From: Paludibacterium yongneupense DSM 18731
GTDB taxonomy: Bacteria > Pseudomonadota > Gammaproteobacteria > Burkholderiales > Chromobacteriaceae
DNA: 64,000 nt
NCBI RefSeq assembly: GCF_000422925.1
Contig: NZ_AUGZ01000008.1
Coordinates: 156,867 to 220,866, forward strand
Reading direction: 5' to 3'
In this document: positions 44,562 through 54,848 of the stretch, piece by piece
Position numbering within the stretch: the stretch's first letter is position 1
Layout of the letters: every line of letters starts with the position of its first letter
Position numbers and translations under genes: made by a program
Notes under the pieces: generated by a model
What the model was told of the DNA's origin: nothing
The model's database searches: none
Seen by the model: only the letters and a program-made list of their open reading frames with translations

Positions 44562-47500
44562 ACCCGGGCGTGCAGGCTCTCGATGCGCTGACGTGTCCGC
44601 TCGACGGCGTCAATCTGATCGAAGCGTCGGCCGGCACCGGCAAGACCTGGACCATCGCCGCGCTCTATACCCGGTTGTTGCTGGAGGGGGAGGCGCCGCC
44701 GCCGGTCGAGCGCATTCTTGTGGTGACGTACACCCGCGCCGCGACCGCCGAGCTGCGCAGTCGCCTGCGGCGGCGTCTGGACGAGATGCTGGCCGTGCTC
44801 GACGGGGCGGCCAGCAGCGACAGCTTTCTGACCGGTCTCGCCGCGCGCTTTGCCGGCGAAGCCGAGCGTGCTTTGGCGCGGCGACGGTTGACGGCGGCGT
44901 TGACGGGCTTCGACGCTGCCGCGATTTATACCATCCACGGATTTTGCCAGCGGGTGTTGACCGATGCGGCCTTCGAATCGGGACAGACGTTCTCGCCCGA
45001 ACTAGTCGACAACGATGCCCAGAGGCTTGCGCGTGCGGCGTCCGATTTCTGGCGGCGGCGAGTGCAGAATGATGCCCTGCTGGCCGAACTGGTGGCTGGG
45101 CGCGGCGAAACGCCACAGGACTGGCTGGGCGAAGTCCGGCCTTTTTTGTCGCGGCCCTATCTGCACGTGAGGCGGCCGGATCCGGCCGACCTGGCGCGCG
45201 CGCGCGCGCGCGTCGATTCGGCGTGGCAGGCGTTGTGCCGCGATCGCGCCGGGATAGACGCGGCGATCGGGATGCTGCTCGGGGCGGAAGGGCTCAAGGC
45301 GACCAGCTATGGCGACTCCAGGCGGCGCGCGATGGCGGAAGCCTTGCGGCAACGCGTGGACGGTGCCGCCGGTTTGCCGCCGCCAGGGGAAAAAGAACGC
45401 AAGTTGCTGGAGAAATTGACACCGGCCAGTCTGAGTGCCGGCGCCAAAAAGAACGCGACACCGCCGGAACACGCCGTGTTCGCGGCGGTTGAGAGCTGGC
45501 TGGAGGCGACGGCCGCTTATCGCGAAGCCGCCGCCAGCGGCCTGGCCGGACTCAAGCTCGACCTGATCGCCAGCATAGACCGGCAACTGGTGGATGAGCG
45601 GCGCAGCGAACGCGGTCGCAGCTTCGACGACTTGCTGACCGGCCTGGCCGATGCGCTGGCCGACCCGACCGGTGGCGCGGCGCTCGCGCGGCATGTGGCA
45701 TCCAGCTTTCAGGTCGCGCTGATCGACGAGTTTCAGGACACCGATCCGATTCAGTACCCGATCTTTCGTCGCTGCTTCGTCGAGCAGCAGCGGCCGGTGT
45801 TTCTGGTCGGCGACCCCAAGCAGGCGATTTACAGTTTCCGTGGCGCCGATATTTTCGCCTACCTCGCCGCGCGAGCGGATGCCGACCGTGGGCGGGTCTA
45901 TTCGCTGGATACCAACCGGCGGTCGGTCGATGCGCTGGTCGCGGCAGTCAATGCCCTGTTCGCGCGCCCGCAACCGTTTGTGTTGCCCGATATCGACTAC
46001 CATCCGGTGCGTGCCGCGCCATCCTCGGGCTGTCGGCTGGAGGTCGACGACGACCGCGCGCCCTTTACCGTGCAATGGCTGGATGGCGCGGGCGGAGGAG
46101 AGCGCGGCGCCAACAAGCAGCTCGCCTCCGAATGCGCGGTGACGGCCTGCGGCGATGAAATTGCGCGTCTGCTGACGCTGGCCGCCGCCGGCGGAGCGCG
46201 CCTGGTGCGCGACGATGGGGGCGCTCGGGCGCTCGACGGAGGGGACATCGCGGTGCTCGTGGCGACGCACCGTCAGGGCGAGCAGGTGCGTGCCGCCCTG
46301 CGCGAGCGCGGCATCAATAGCGTGGCGCTGACTCAGGAAAGCGTATTCGCGAGCAGGGAGGCGCAAGAGTTGCTGGCCTTGCTGCGCGCCTGGGCCGAGC
46401 CGGGCAACGAAGGCCGCCTGCGCCGGGTGCTCGCGGGAGTCGGCAGCGGCCTGGATGCGCCGGGGCTGAAAGCGCTGTGCGATGACGAATCGGCGTGGGA
46501 GGCGAGACTGGCCCTCAATGCCGACGACCATGCACGCTGGTCGGCACAGGGTTTCATGGCGGCCTGGCGTGGCTATATGGCACGCGAAAGGCTGGCCGAG
46601 CGGTTGTTGCCGCTCGAAGACGGCGAGCGGCGGCTGACCAATTTCTCGCATCTGGCGGAACTGCTGCAAAGCGAAAGCGAACGTGGGGCCATGCCGCTGC
46701 TGGCCTGGTTCGAGAGCCAGGTCGCGGCACCGCCGGCGGGCGAGGACGCCGTGCTGCGTCTGGAGAGCGATGCCGCGCTGGTCAAGATTGTGACCGTGCA
46801 TAGCGCCAAGGGTTTGCAATACCCTGTCGTGTTCTGCCCCTTCTTGTGGGACGGGGCGCTGGAACGCAAGGGGAGCGCGTTCTGGCGCTATCGCTCCGGC
46901 GAAACGCCGTGGCTGGTGCCGGATGCGCTGGCGGATGCCGAAGTGCGCGCCGCGGCGCGCAGCGAGATTCTGGCCGAAAAAATGCGCTTGCTGTACGTGG
47001 CGCTGACGCGTGCCCAATACCGTCAGTACCTGTGCTGGGGGTGGGTGCAGAAAATGGAAACCGCCGCCCTGTCGTGGCTGGTGCACGGCGAGGGTATCGG
47101 CGCCTTGTCTGCGCTGGAGGCGCAGGAGATGGATGCGACGCGGGTGGAGAACGATATGCGCCGCTTCGTCGAGCGGCTGCCGGGGGCGGCGGCGCTGCAG
47201 TCCCCGCCGCCCGGCTTTGTCAGCTTTACCCCGCCGCCCGCCCCACCGCGCCAGTTTGCCGCGCGGACGCTGGGTCGGCCCTTGTACACGCCGTGGCGTT
47301 TCGCCAGTTTCACTTCGCTGGCGCATGGCGGAGGGGGGGAAAGGCCCGATCACGATCGCGGCGCGACGGTGAGCGATGAAGGAGGCGTGCCGCTGGACCG
47401 TTTCCATTTCCCGCGTGGAGCGCGTGCCGGGACCTGTCTGCACGCTATTTTCGAGCGCATCGACTTCGCGGCGGACGATGCGACGATCCGGGGCGAGGTC

Positions 47501-48106
47501 GAGCGGCAGCTGGCTTTGCACGGTATTGCGCCGGAATGGACCGATGCCGCTTGCGATATGATCAGGCGCGCGCTGAGCGTGCCACTGGATCCCGATGTCC
47601 GTCTCGACCGCGTCGCCGCCGGCCGCCGCCTGGTCGAACTCGAGTTCCTGCTACCGGTGACGCGCCTGGACGTGGCCGCGCTGATCCGGGTTCTGAGCGA
47701 CCCGGGCAACGGTCTGGCCGAGCCCTTGCGCGCTGCCGCCGCCCGCCTCGATTTTCATACCGTGCGCGGTTTTATCAAGGGATTCATGGACCTGGTCTTC
47801 GAACTCGACGGCAAGGTCTACCTCGTGGACTATAAATCGAATCATCTTGGGTATGCCGCTGATGACTACAGCGTGGAGAATCTGGCGCAATCGGTCGCAC
47901 GCGAGCACTATTATCTGCAGTACCTGATTTATCGTTTGGCATTACTGCGCTATTTCGCAACGCGTGGCAGTTCATTGCGTTTCGGCGGGGTCCGCTATCT
48001 CTATCTGCGCGGCCTCGACGGCGACGGAAACGGTGTCTGGCGCGATGAGCCGGGGGCAAGCCTGCTCGCCGGGCTCGAGAGCGTGTTTTTTGCGGCCCCT
48101 AGCTAA
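44558..48106 (+). CDS. recB: Exodeoxyribonuclease V beta subunit RecB
   Basis: The 1182-residue RecB combines an SF1 helicase and a C-terminal nuclease. The Walker A is EASAGTGKTWTIAALYTR; motif II/III is LIDEFQDTDPIQYPIF and FLVGDPKQAIYSFRGADIF; the UvrD-like motif VTVHSAKGLQYPVVFCP is present; the nuclease site is KGFMDLVFELDGKVYLVDYKS. Length is typical (E. coli 1180). A 19-base alternating GC run (45194-45212) encodes ARARAR in the 1B-like region. It overlaps recC and is followed ten bases later by ppk2. Confidence 0.96.
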   Translation: MNPGVQALDALTCPLDGVNLIEASAGTGKTWTIAALYTRLLLEGEAPPPVERILVVTYTRAATAELRSRLRRRLDEMLAVLDGAASSDSFLTGLAARFAGEAERALARRRLTAALTGFDAAAIYTIHGFCQRVLTDAAFESGQTFSPELVDNDAQRLARAASDFWRRRVQNDALLAELVAGRGETPQDWLGEVRPFLSRPYLHVRRPDPADLARARARVDSAWQALCRDRAGIDAAIGMLLGAEGLKATSYGDSRRRAMAEALRQRVDGAAGLPPPGEKERKLLEKLTPASLSAGAKKNATPPEHAVFAAVESWLEATAAYREAAASGLAGLKLDLIASIDRQLVDERRSERGRSFDDLLTGLADALADPTGGAALARHVASSFQVALIDEFQDTDPIQYPIFRRCFVEQQRPVFLVGDPKQAIYSFRGADIFAYLAARADADRGRVYSLDTNRRSVDALVAAVNALFARPQPFVLPDIDYHPVRAAPSSGCRLEVDDDRAPFTVQWLDGAGGGERGANKQLASECAVTACGDEIARLLTLAAAGGARLVRDDGGARALDGGDIAVLVATHRQGEQVRAALRERGINSVALTQESVFASREAQELLALLRAWAEPGNEGRLRRVLAGVGSGLDAPGLKALCDDESAWEARLALNADDHARWSAQGFMAAWRGYMARERLAERLLPLEDGERRLTNFSHLAELLQSESERGAMPLLAWFESQVAAPPAGEDAVLRLESDAALVKIVTVHSAKGLQYPVVFCPFLWDGALERKGSAFWRYRSGETPWLVPDALADAEVRAAARSEILAEKMRLLYVALTRAQYRQYLCWGWVQKMETAALSWLVHGEGIGALSALEAQEMDATRVENDMRRFVERLPGAAALQSPPPGFVSFTPPPAPPRQFAARTLGRPLYTPWRFASFTSLAHGGGGERPDHDRGATVSDEGGVPLDRFHFPRGARAGTCLHAIFERIDFAADDATIRGEVERQLALHGIAPEWTDAACDMIRRALSVPLDPDVRLDRVAAGRRLVELEFLLPVTRLDVAALIRVLSDPGNGLAEPLRAAAARLDFHTVRGFIKGFMDLVFELDGKVYLVDYKSNHLGYAADDYSVENLAQSVAREHYYLQYLIYRLALLRYFATRGSSLRFGGVRYLYLRGLDGDGNGVWRDEPGASLLAGLESVFFAAPS

Positions 48107-48116
48107 CGGAGTTTAC

Positions 48117-49601
48117 ATGTTCGAATCGGCAGAAATCGGTCACAGCATCGATAAGGAACGCTATCGTGTCGAAGCGCTGCGCCTGCGCCAGGCACTGCTG
48201 GACATACAGTACGACCTGAAGCAGAAGCCGGATTTTCCCGTGTTGATCCTGATTCATGGTTTCGACGGCGCCGGGCGCGGCGAAACCATGAAGCTGATCA
48301 ACGAATGGATGGATCCGCGGCTGATCGATACCGTTGCCTTCGGTTCGCGCAACGACGAGGCGCGCGCGCGGCCGTGGATGTGGCGCTACTGGAACCAGTT
48401 GCCGCAGAAAGGGCGCATCGGCCTGTTTTTCGGTTCCTACTATTCCGACGCCCTGTTCGACCATGTCTACGGCGTGACCGACCACGATTCGTTCGATCGC
48501 CAGATTTTCGACATCCTGCGCTTCGAACGCATGCTGTCGCAGGATGGCGCGCTGATCATCAAGTTCTGGTTCCACCTGTCGCGCGACAAGCAGAAAAAAC
48601 GGCTGAAGGAGCTGGAGAAGGATCCTGCCACCAGCTGGCGCGTGACCGAGACCGACTGGCGGCATTTCGAGATGTACGACCACATCCGCAAGTACGGCGA
48701 GCATATGCTGCGCCTGACGAACAGTTCGGTGTCGCCCTGGATCGTGGTCGATGGCGAAGATGCGAACTACCGCAATCTGACTGTCGCCAATACCGTGTAC
48801 AACGCGATCAAGAGCCGGCTGGCGCAGGCCTTGCCGTCGAGCGACGCCGTCGATGCCCCGCCGCTGCTGGCGCCTATCGACAATAAACTGATTCTGGATT
48901 CGCTGAAGCTCGACCAGCCGATGAGCCGGGAGCACTATCGCGTCAAGCTCGATGCCCTGCAGGGGCGGCTCAATCATTTGACGCGCGATCCGCGTTTCCA
49001 GGACTACTCGCTGGTGCTGGTGTTCGAAGGCAACGATGCGGCCGGCAAGGGGGGCAGCATCCGCCGGATCACCCAGGCGCTGGACGCGCGCACCTACCGC
49101 GTGATTCCGGTGGCGGCTCCGACCGAGGAGGAACGTGCCCAGCCCTGGCTGTGGCGCTTCTGGCGCAATGCGCCTGGCAGGGGGGGCATCGCCGTGTTCG
49201 ATCGCTCATGGTATGGCCGCGTGCTGGTCGAGCGGGTCGAGGGATTCGCGCGCGAAAACGACTGGATGCGTGCTTATTACGAGATCAACGACTTCGAGCA
49301 CCAGTTGCACGAGAACGGCGCCATCGTGGTCAAATTCTGGCTGGCCATCAGCAACGAGGAGCAACTGGCGCGGTTTCAGGCCCGCGAAGAGACCGGCTTC
49401 AAGCGCTTCAAGATTACCGACGAAGACTGGCGCAACCGCGACAAGTGGGATGCCTATCGGCTGGCGGTCAGCGATATGGTCGACCGCACCAGCACGAGCA
49501 AGGTGCCATGGACGCTGGTCGAAGCCAATAACAAGTATTTTGCACGCATCAAGATACTGACGACCCTGTGTGAAGCGATCGAGGCGCGGCTCGGTGTCTG
49601 A
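48117..49601 (+). CDS. Two-domain polyphosphate kinase 2 (polyphosphate:AMP phosphotransferase)
   Basis: The 494-residue protein holds two tandem PPK2 folds, like Pap-type enzymes that phosphorylate AMP with polyphosphate. The C-terminal domain (about 265-494) keeps the Walker A EGNDAAGKGGSIRRI and lid-like GRGGIAVFDRSWYGRVLVERVEG. The N-terminal domain (about 1-240) has a changed P-loop, HGFDGAGRGETMKL, and FFGSYYSDALFDHVYG in the lid position, as in the inactive half of other fused PPK2s. ATG 48117 (MFESAEIGHSID) follows the recB stop by ten bases with a CGGAG site. It sits inside the recCBD operon, before recD. Confidence 0.9.
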   Translation: MFESAEIGHSIDKERYRVEALRLRQALLDIQYDLKQKPDFPVLILIHGFDGAGRGETMKLINEWMDPRLIDTVAFGSRNDEARARPWMWRYWNQLPQKGRIGLFFGSYYSDALFDHVYGVTDHDSFDRQIFDILRFERMLSQDGALIIKFWFHLSRDKQKKRLKELEKDPATSWRVTETDWRHFEMYDHIRKYGEHMLRLTNSSVSPWIVVDGEDANYRNLTVANTVYNAIKSRLAQALPSSDAVDAPPLLAPIDNKLILDSLKLDQPMSREHYRVKLDALQGRLNHLTRDPRFQDYSLVLVFEGNDAAGKGGSIRRITQALDARTYRVIPVAAPTEEERAQPWLWRFWRNAPGRGGIAVFDRSWYGRVLVERVEGFARENDWMRAYYEINDFEHQLHENGAIVVKFWLAISNEEQLARFQAREETGFKRFKITDEDWRNRDKWDAYRLAVSDMVDRTSTSKVPWTLVEANNKYFARIKILTTLCEAIEARLGV

Positions 49602-51291
49602 GCACGCGATGATCGTGCCGCGCGAGTCGCCGCCGCTCGCGCGCCAGCTCGAGAAACTGTTCCTGCGGCTCGATCCGGCCTGGGATCAGGGCGATACGAT
49701 CGCGCAACTCGTCGCCGCCAATGCCGAGGGGCATGTGTGCCTGCCGCAGACGGCAGCCTCCCGCGCACGCCTCGTGCGCTCGCCGCTGGTCGGCCCCCCC
49801 GGCGCCTATGCGCCGCTGATTCTGGACGCGCAGGGACGCCTGTATTTTGCCCGTCACTGGCACGATGAGGCGCAACTGGCCGCCGGCTTGTCGCGCCTGG
49901 CCGGGGAGCCCGACATCGTCGATGCCGGGCTGGCGCGCGTCTGGCTTGCACGTTTGTTTTCCGCGCCGGGCAGCGATGAGCAGAAACAAGCGGCGGCCCT
50001 TGCCTGCCGACAGCGCTTCCTGGTGATTTCCGGTGGGCCGGGCACGGGCAAGACGACAACGGTCGTGCGCCTGCTGGCCCTGCTGGCCGTGCTGTCGCCG
50101 CGCCCGCTGGTGATGGCGATGGCGGCGCCGACCGGCAAAGCGGCGGCCAGACTGAGCGACTCGGTTCGTGCCGCGCGCGAACACTTGCCGGTAGACGAGT
50201 CCGTTCAGCAGCAACTTCCGCAGACAGCGCAGACCCTGCATCGCCTGCTCGGACTTCGTCCCGGCGTTTTTGCCCCGCGCCACCATGCCGGCAATCCGCT
50301 GCCGCTGGATGTATTGCTTATCGACGAAGCGTCGATGATAGATCTGAACCTGATGGCACGGGCGGTGGATGCCTTGCCACCCGGCGCCCGTCTGATTTTG
50401 CTTGGCGACCGCGACCAGCTGTCATCGGTCGATGCCGGCGATGTACTGGGCGACCTGTGCCAGCGTGTCAGCTATCGCCCGGAAACCCTCGCCTGGTTGC
50501 ATGAGGCCTGCGGTTCGGCACCGCAGGCCGGTGCGGCACCGAACCGTCTTGCCGACTGCGTGGCTTTGCTCAGCCGTAGCCACCGATTTGCTGCCGACAG
50601 CGATATCGGCGAACTTGCGCGACGCGTGAACGCACGCGCGGCGGAAGCGGTGCTGGATCTGCTCGACGATGAGGCTCACCCCGATGCGGGCTGGTGTCGC
50701 GACGATGATTTCGCGGCCGCGCTACTGGCGAAGCGCGAGGCTTATTTGACGGCGGCACAGGCGGGAGAAGCCCCCGAGGCGCTGGCCCGCCATTTCGCCG
50801 GCTTCATGCTGCTGGCGGCCGAGAGGCGCCAGGTCGACGCCGTCAATGCACGCATCGAGTCGCTGCTGGTCGAGCGCGGCTCGAAAGACGCGGCTAGCCA
50901 GTGGTATCCGGGACGGCCGGTGCTGATCACCGAGAACGACTACGGTGTCGGCGTGTTCAATGGGGATATCGGCTTCACCGTCGCGCGCGGCAAGGGGCTG
51001 CGCGTGGTTTTTCCGGCCGCTGGCGGTGCCTGGCGCGAACTCGCACCCGGGCGGTTGCCGGCACATCAAACCGTATTCGCCATGACGGTGCATAAAAGCC
51101 AGGGTTCCGAGTACGAGGAGGTCTGGCTATTGCTCGCCCAGGATGGCGGTCTCGACAGGGCACTCGTGTACACCGCGATCACCCGGGCCCGGCAGCGCTT
51201 TGCGGTCAGCGGCACGCGCGCGGCTCTGGCGGGAGCGGTGGCGACCGAGCGGCCCCGATATTCGGGGCTGGCGGATCGTTTTGGCGGCTGA
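49594..51291 (+). CDS. recD: Exodeoxyribonuclease V alpha subunit RecD
   Basis: The 565-residue RecD is the 5'-3' SF1B helicase of RecBCD. The P-loop ISGGPGTGKTTTVVRLL has its Walker A at residues 147-155. APTGKAAARL, LLIDEASMIDLNLMARAVD, LGDRDQLSSVDAG and the C-terminal MTVHKSQGSEYEEVWLL and ALVYTAITRARQ complete the helicase motifs. I use GTG 49594, which overlaps the ppk2 stop and has GAGG nine bases upstream; ATG 49609 is an alternative. The gene completes the recC-recB-ppk2-recD operon. Confidence 0.93.
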   Translation: MSEHAMIVPRESPPLARQLEKLFLRLDPAWDQGDTIAQLVAANAEGHVCLPQTAASRARLVRSPLVGPPGAYAPLILDAQGRLYFARHWHDEAQLAAGLSRLAGEPDIVDAGLARVWLARLFSAPGSDEQKQAAALACRQRFLVISGGPGTGKTTTVVRLLALLAVLSPRPLVMAMAAPTGKAAARLSDSVRAAREHLPVDESVQQQLPQTAQTLHRLLGLRPGVFAPRHHAGNPLPLDVLLIDEASMIDLNLMARAVDALPPGARLILLGDRDQLSSVDAGDVLGDLCQRVSYRPETLAWLHEACGSAPQAGAAPNRLADCVALLSRSHRFAADSDIGELARRVNARAAEAVLDLLDDEAHPDAGWCRDDDFAAALLAKREAYLTAAQAGEAPEALARHFAGFMLLAAERRQVDAVNARIESLLVERGSKDAASQWYPGRPVLITENDYGVGVFNGDIGFTVARGKGLRVVFPAAGGAWRELAPGRLPAHQTVFAMTVHKSQGSEYEEVWLLLAQDGGLDRALVYTAITRARQRFAVSGTRAALAGAVATERPRYSGLADRFGG

Positions 51292-51380
51292 GGCGAACGC
51301 TTACGCTGCAAAAACATGGCGATATAACTAAAAACTCCTTAACATGGCGGTTTAAACAACGTCGTTGTCATGGAGACGTC

Positions 51381-52241
51381 ATGCGCGTTCCAGCCGTTCT
51401 GGACTATCTCGATTCTGCGATGCAAATCGATGAGACAGCGTACACCCCGCTATGGATAGGGGGCGCTCGCATGGGGTGTGTCAACGCCGAATGGCGGCAA
51501 CGCCTGTTGACGAACGAAGCCGGCCTGTTTCAGTTGCAGGAAGAGGGCCTGCACTGTCTGGACGGTGGCGATTACCAGGCCCTGTCGTCGAAGTTGGGCG
51601 CCGCCGCGCGCCGCTGGCGTGCGAGCGGGTGGTTGCCGGGTTGGCGTGACGAAAACTTCACTGCCCACCATCCGCCCGGGCATCCCGTCTTTGAACTGGA
51701 ACGGGCGGCGTTCCGGCCGCTGGGCCTGGTCAGCCATGCGGTTCACCTCAACGGCCTCAGGCGCCTCGCCGATGGCAGCATCGGCATGTGGATCGGCCGC
51801 CGCAGCCCGTTCAAGGCTGTCGATCCGAACCGCATGGACAATATGGTGGGCGGCGGTGTCGCCGCCGGCGAGTCCTACGATCTGGCACTGGAACGCGAGA
51901 GCTGGGAAGAAGCCGGCATCCCGTCGCCGCTGGTGCACGGGCTGGCCCCTGCATCGCTGCTGCTCGCGCGGCGCGCGGTCGGGCGCGGCTTGCACTGCGA
52001 ATGGCTGCACATCTACGACCTGTGGCTGGATGCGTCGACCGTCCCGGCCAATCAGGACGGCGAGGTGGCCGAGCATCTGCTGCTGTCGCTGGCCGAGGTG
52101 GAGGCGCTGGTTCTCGAGCGCCGTTTCATGATCGATGCCGCCCTGGTGGTCTGTGATTGCCTGGCGCGTCTCGGCTACTGGGGCGAGGAGGGCGCACTCG
52201 TGCGCGAACGTCTGGAGCGCCCGTCGCTGCAACTGGCGTGA
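51381..52241 (+). CDS. Nudix hydrolase with DUF4743 N-terminal domain
   Basis: The 286-residue protein pairs an N-terminal DUF4743-like region (ending in ERAAFRPLGLVSHAVHLNG) with a Nudix fold. The Nudix box is exact: GGGVAAGESYDLALERESWEEAGI, matching GX5EX7REUXEEXGU. This family hydrolyses nucleoside-diphosphate-linked compounds; members fused to thiamin pyrophosphokinase exist in eukaryotes, and some act on thiamin derivatives. The gene follows recD by 89 bases and faces the fbp operon. Confidence 0.88.
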   Translation: MRVPAVLDYLDSAMQIDETAYTPLWIGGARMGCVNAEWRQRLLTNEAGLFQLQEEGLHCLDGGDYQALSSKLGAAARRWRASGWLPGWRDENFTAHHPPGHPVFELERAAFRPLGLVSHAVHLNGLRRLADGSIGMWIGRRSPFKAVDPNRMDNMVGGGVAAGESYDLALERESWEEAGIPSPLVHGLAPASLLLARRAVGRGLHCEWLHIYDLWLDASTVPANQDGEVAEHLLLSLAEVEALVLERRFMIDAALVVCDCLARLGYWGEEGALVRERLERPSLQLA

Positions 52242-52256
52242 GTCGCGTCGGTTCGG

Positions 52257-53306
52257 CTAGCCCCTCAATACATGCGCCGTCCCCGCCACCGCCAGGCTGA
52301 CGGGGCGCCCTACCCCGGGCGCGTCCGGGCTCGGGCTGCGCACCGTCAGACTGCGTTGCGTCGCGCCGGCCAGGCGCACGGTCAGAATGCAGTCGTGCCC
52401 GCCAAAATCACTATCCGTCACCACGCCGCGGCAGCTTGCCGCCGGCGCCTGTTCCGGCATCTGGGCCAGCCGTATCTGCTCGGGACGCAACAGGATGCGC
52501 GCGTCCCCGCTCGCCGTCGTGTCGCCGACCGGCACGCGTCCGAGCTCGCACTCGGCCCAGCCTTGCCCGATGCGTGCGGGCAGTACGACCGCGTCGCCGA
52601 GGAAACGGGCGATATCTTCGTCGCACGGGTAGCGGTAGACATCGAGAGGCGCGCCCGCCTGGGCTAACCGGCCGCCGCGCATGACCGCCAGTTGATCGGC
52701 GAAGGACAGGGCTTCGGCCTGATCATGTGTTACCAGTATGCTGGTGATTCCGGCCCGGGTCATCAACTGCGCCACCGCCTTGCGCATCGCCGCGCGCAGC
52801 CCTGTATCGAGAGCCGAGAACGGCTCGTCGAGCAGCATCAGGCGCGGTCGTTGCGCAAGCGCGCGCGCAAGTGCGACACGCTGCTGCTGACCGCCGGACA
52901 ATTCATGTGGCCAACGGTCGCCCATGCGGATGTCGAGCTGAACCATGTCCATTAGTTCCTCGACGCGCGGACGGCGCGAGGCGGCAGCGCCATCCAGGCC
53001 GAAGCCGATATTGCCGGCGACGGTCAGGTGCGGAAACAGCGCACCGTCCTGCGGCACATAGCCGATACGTCGACGATGGGCGGGCACGATGCGCCCGCCG
53101 CCAGCCATGCTCTCGCCGTCCAGCATGATACGGCCGCTGTCGGGAAATTCGAAGCCAGCGATCATTCGCAGCAATGTCGTCTTGCCCGAGCCGGACGGGC
53201 CGACGATGGCGGTGCGGCTGCCGGCGGGAACCGAGAGCGTGACGGCTTCGACCGCAGGCAGCGGGCCGTAGGATTTGTTCAGGGCGTACAGTTCGAGTGA
53301 GTTCAT
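52257..53306 (-). CDS. fbpC: Iron(III) ABC transporter ATP-binding protein
   Basis: The 349-residue ATPase has Walker [10 protein letters not shown], the signature [20 protein letters not shown], Walker [13 protein letters not shown] and a C-terminal regulatory OB-like domain ([14 protein letters not shown]). It is the FbpC partner that powers Fe3+ import. The start at 53306 ([22 protein letters not shown]) overlaps the fbpB stop in ATGA. A long frame extending to 54635 is only the shadow of fbpB. Confidence 0.92.
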   Translation of the reverse strand: MNSLELYALNKSYGPLPAVEAVTLSVPAGSRTAIVGPSGSGKTTLLRMIAGFEFPDSGRIMLDGESMAGGGRIVPAHRRRIGYVPQDGALFPHLTVAGNIGFGLDGAAASRRPRVEELMDMVQLDIRMGDRWPHELSGGQQQRVALARALAQRPRLMLLDEPFSALDTGLRAAMRKAVAQLMTRAGITSILVTHDQAEALSFADQLAVMRGGRLAQAGAPLDVYRYPCDEDIARFLGDAVVLPARIGQGWAECELGRVPVGDTTASGDARILLRPEQIRLAQMPEQAPAASCRGVVTDSDFGGHDCILTVRLAGATQRSLTVRSPSPDAPGVGRPVSLAVAGTAHVLRG

Positions 53307-54847
53307 CGTCCGGCAGTGCGTCGGGATTGGTGATAGAGCAGCCAGGTCAGCGGCATCGACAGTACGATCAGCAGTAGCGCATAAGGCGCGGCGGAGACGT
53401 AGTCGATTTCGCTGGTCAGTGCCCAGAATGCCGTGGCCAGAGTGCGGGTTCCGCTCGGTGCCAGCAGCAAGGTGGCGGTCAGTTCGTTGGCGACGCCGAG
53501 AAAAACCAGCGCGGCGCCGGCGGCGGCGCCCGGCGCGGCCAGCCGCAGAGTGATCTGCCGCAGGGCTTGCCCCGGCGTGCGCCCCAGGCTTCTGGCCACG
53601 TCTTCCAGCTCGGCCGGAGACTGGGCTATGCCTGTACGCAGACTCAGCATGGCGCGCGGCATGAACATCAGCAGATAGGCGAGCAAAACGGTCAGTGTTG
53701 TCTGATATATCGCACGGGTATAGTGGATGGTGAAGGTGACGAGCGCCAGTGCGACGACGATGCCGGGCAAGGAACTGGCGACGTAGTTGCAGGCTTCCAG
53801 CATGCGTTGCAGACGACCCGGGGCGCGTATCGACAGCCAGGCCATGGGGACGGCGGCGACGAGGGCGACGAGGGCGCCGGCAGCGGCGAGCTCCAGTGTC
53901 TGCACCAGGGCCGGGAGCAAGCCGCTGCTGCGCCAGGCATCGCTGCCGCCGGCCAGCAGCCAGCGCGCGAGGGTCAGCAGCGGCACTCCCAGCGCCAGCA
54001 GTGTCGTTGTCAGCGGCAGCAGCAGGGCGGCGTAGCGGGCGGCGCGGCCCAGGCGTAACTGGCGCTGCTGGCGGATGCTGCCCGAGCCTACGCGGGCGTA
54101 GCGGGCATGGCCGCGCGTTGTGGCCTCCAGCAGGAGCAGAGCGAGGCAGCACAAGGCGAGCACCCCGGCCAGCATATTGGCGGCCGGGCCGTTGAAGGTC
54201 GACTGGAACTGGTCGTAGATGGCGGTGGTGAAGGTGTCGAAGCGGATCATCGCGTACAGGCCGTATTCGGCCAGCAAATGCAAGCCGACCAGCAGGGCAC
54301 CGCCCCAGATGGCCAGCCGCAGCTGCGGCAGCACGACGCGGAAAAAACGGGTGCGGGCTGTCATGCCGAGCGAGGCGGCCACATCTTCGAGCGCGGGGTC
54401 GAGGCGGCGCAGGGTCGCCGCGACCGGCAGATACAGGAAGGGAAAATACGCCAGCACCGATACCATGACGCCGGCCGCCAGCCCGTGCAGGGCGGGCAGC
54501 AGACTGACCCATGCATAGCTGTGGACAAAGGCCGGGACCGCCAGCGGCGCGGTGGCGAGCGCGGACCACCCCCGCCGGCAAGGCAGGTCGGTCCGTTCGG
54601 TCAGCCAGGCCAGACCGACGCCGAGCGCGATGCACAGCGGCAGAGTCAGTGCGACCAGCAGGCCGGTGTTGAGCAGAAGCTCGCCGACACGGGGGCGGAG
54701 CACCAGCTCCCGTATCGTCGGCCAGCCGCTGTCGATGGATACGCCGACGACGAAGAACAGCGGCAGCAAGGCCAGTGCGGCGACGGCGGCCGCGGCGACG
54801 GTGAGTCCGCGCGCCGCACCGGCCGTGGAGGGGGTGGCTGCCGCCAC
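53303..54847 (-). CDS. fbpB: Iron(III) ABC transporter permease (fused two-domain)
   Basis: The 514-residue permease has about 12 membrane helices in two homologous halves, each with a BPD-transport EAA-like loop ([31 protein letters not shown] in the first and [27 protein letters not shown] in the second). This fused FbpB layout is standard in Neisseria-type Fe3+ importers. The gene begins one base after the fbpA stop region and overlaps fbpC. Confidence 0.92.
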   Translation of the reverse strand: MAAATPSTAGAARGLTVAAAAVAALALLPLFFVVGVSIDSGWPTIRELVLRPRVGELLLNTGLLVALTLPLCIALGVGLAWLTERTDLPCRRGWSALATAPLAVPAFVHSYAWVSLLPALHGLAAGVMVSVLAYFPFLYLPVAATLRRLDPALEDVAASLGMTARTRFFRVVLPQLRLAIWGGALLVGLHLLAEYGLYAMIRFDTFTTAIYDQFQSTFNGPAANMLAGVLALCCLALLLLEATTRGHARYARVGSGSIRQQRQLRLGRAARYAALLLPLTTTLLALGVPLLTLARWLLAGGSDAWRSSGLLPALVQTLELAAAGALVALVAAVPMAWLSIRAPGRLQRMLEACNYVASSLPGIVVALALVTFTIHYTRAIYQTTLTVLLAYLLMFMPRAMLSLRTGIAQSPAELEDVARSLGRTPGQALRQITLRLAAPGAAAGAALVFLGVANELTATLLLAPSGTRTLATAFWALTSEIDYVSAAPYALLLIVLSMPLTWLLYHQSRRTAGR

Positions 54848-54848
54848 T

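Noticed and set aside
45002..47521. 839-codon open frame on the minus strand inside recB
   Set aside because: It is the antisense frame of recB; its translation is Arg/Gln-rich and lacks any recognisable domain.
52257..54635. Extension of the fbpC frame to 54635
   Set aside because: The extra 443 residues are an out-of-frame reading of fbpB; fbpC starts at 53306 with an ATGA overlap.
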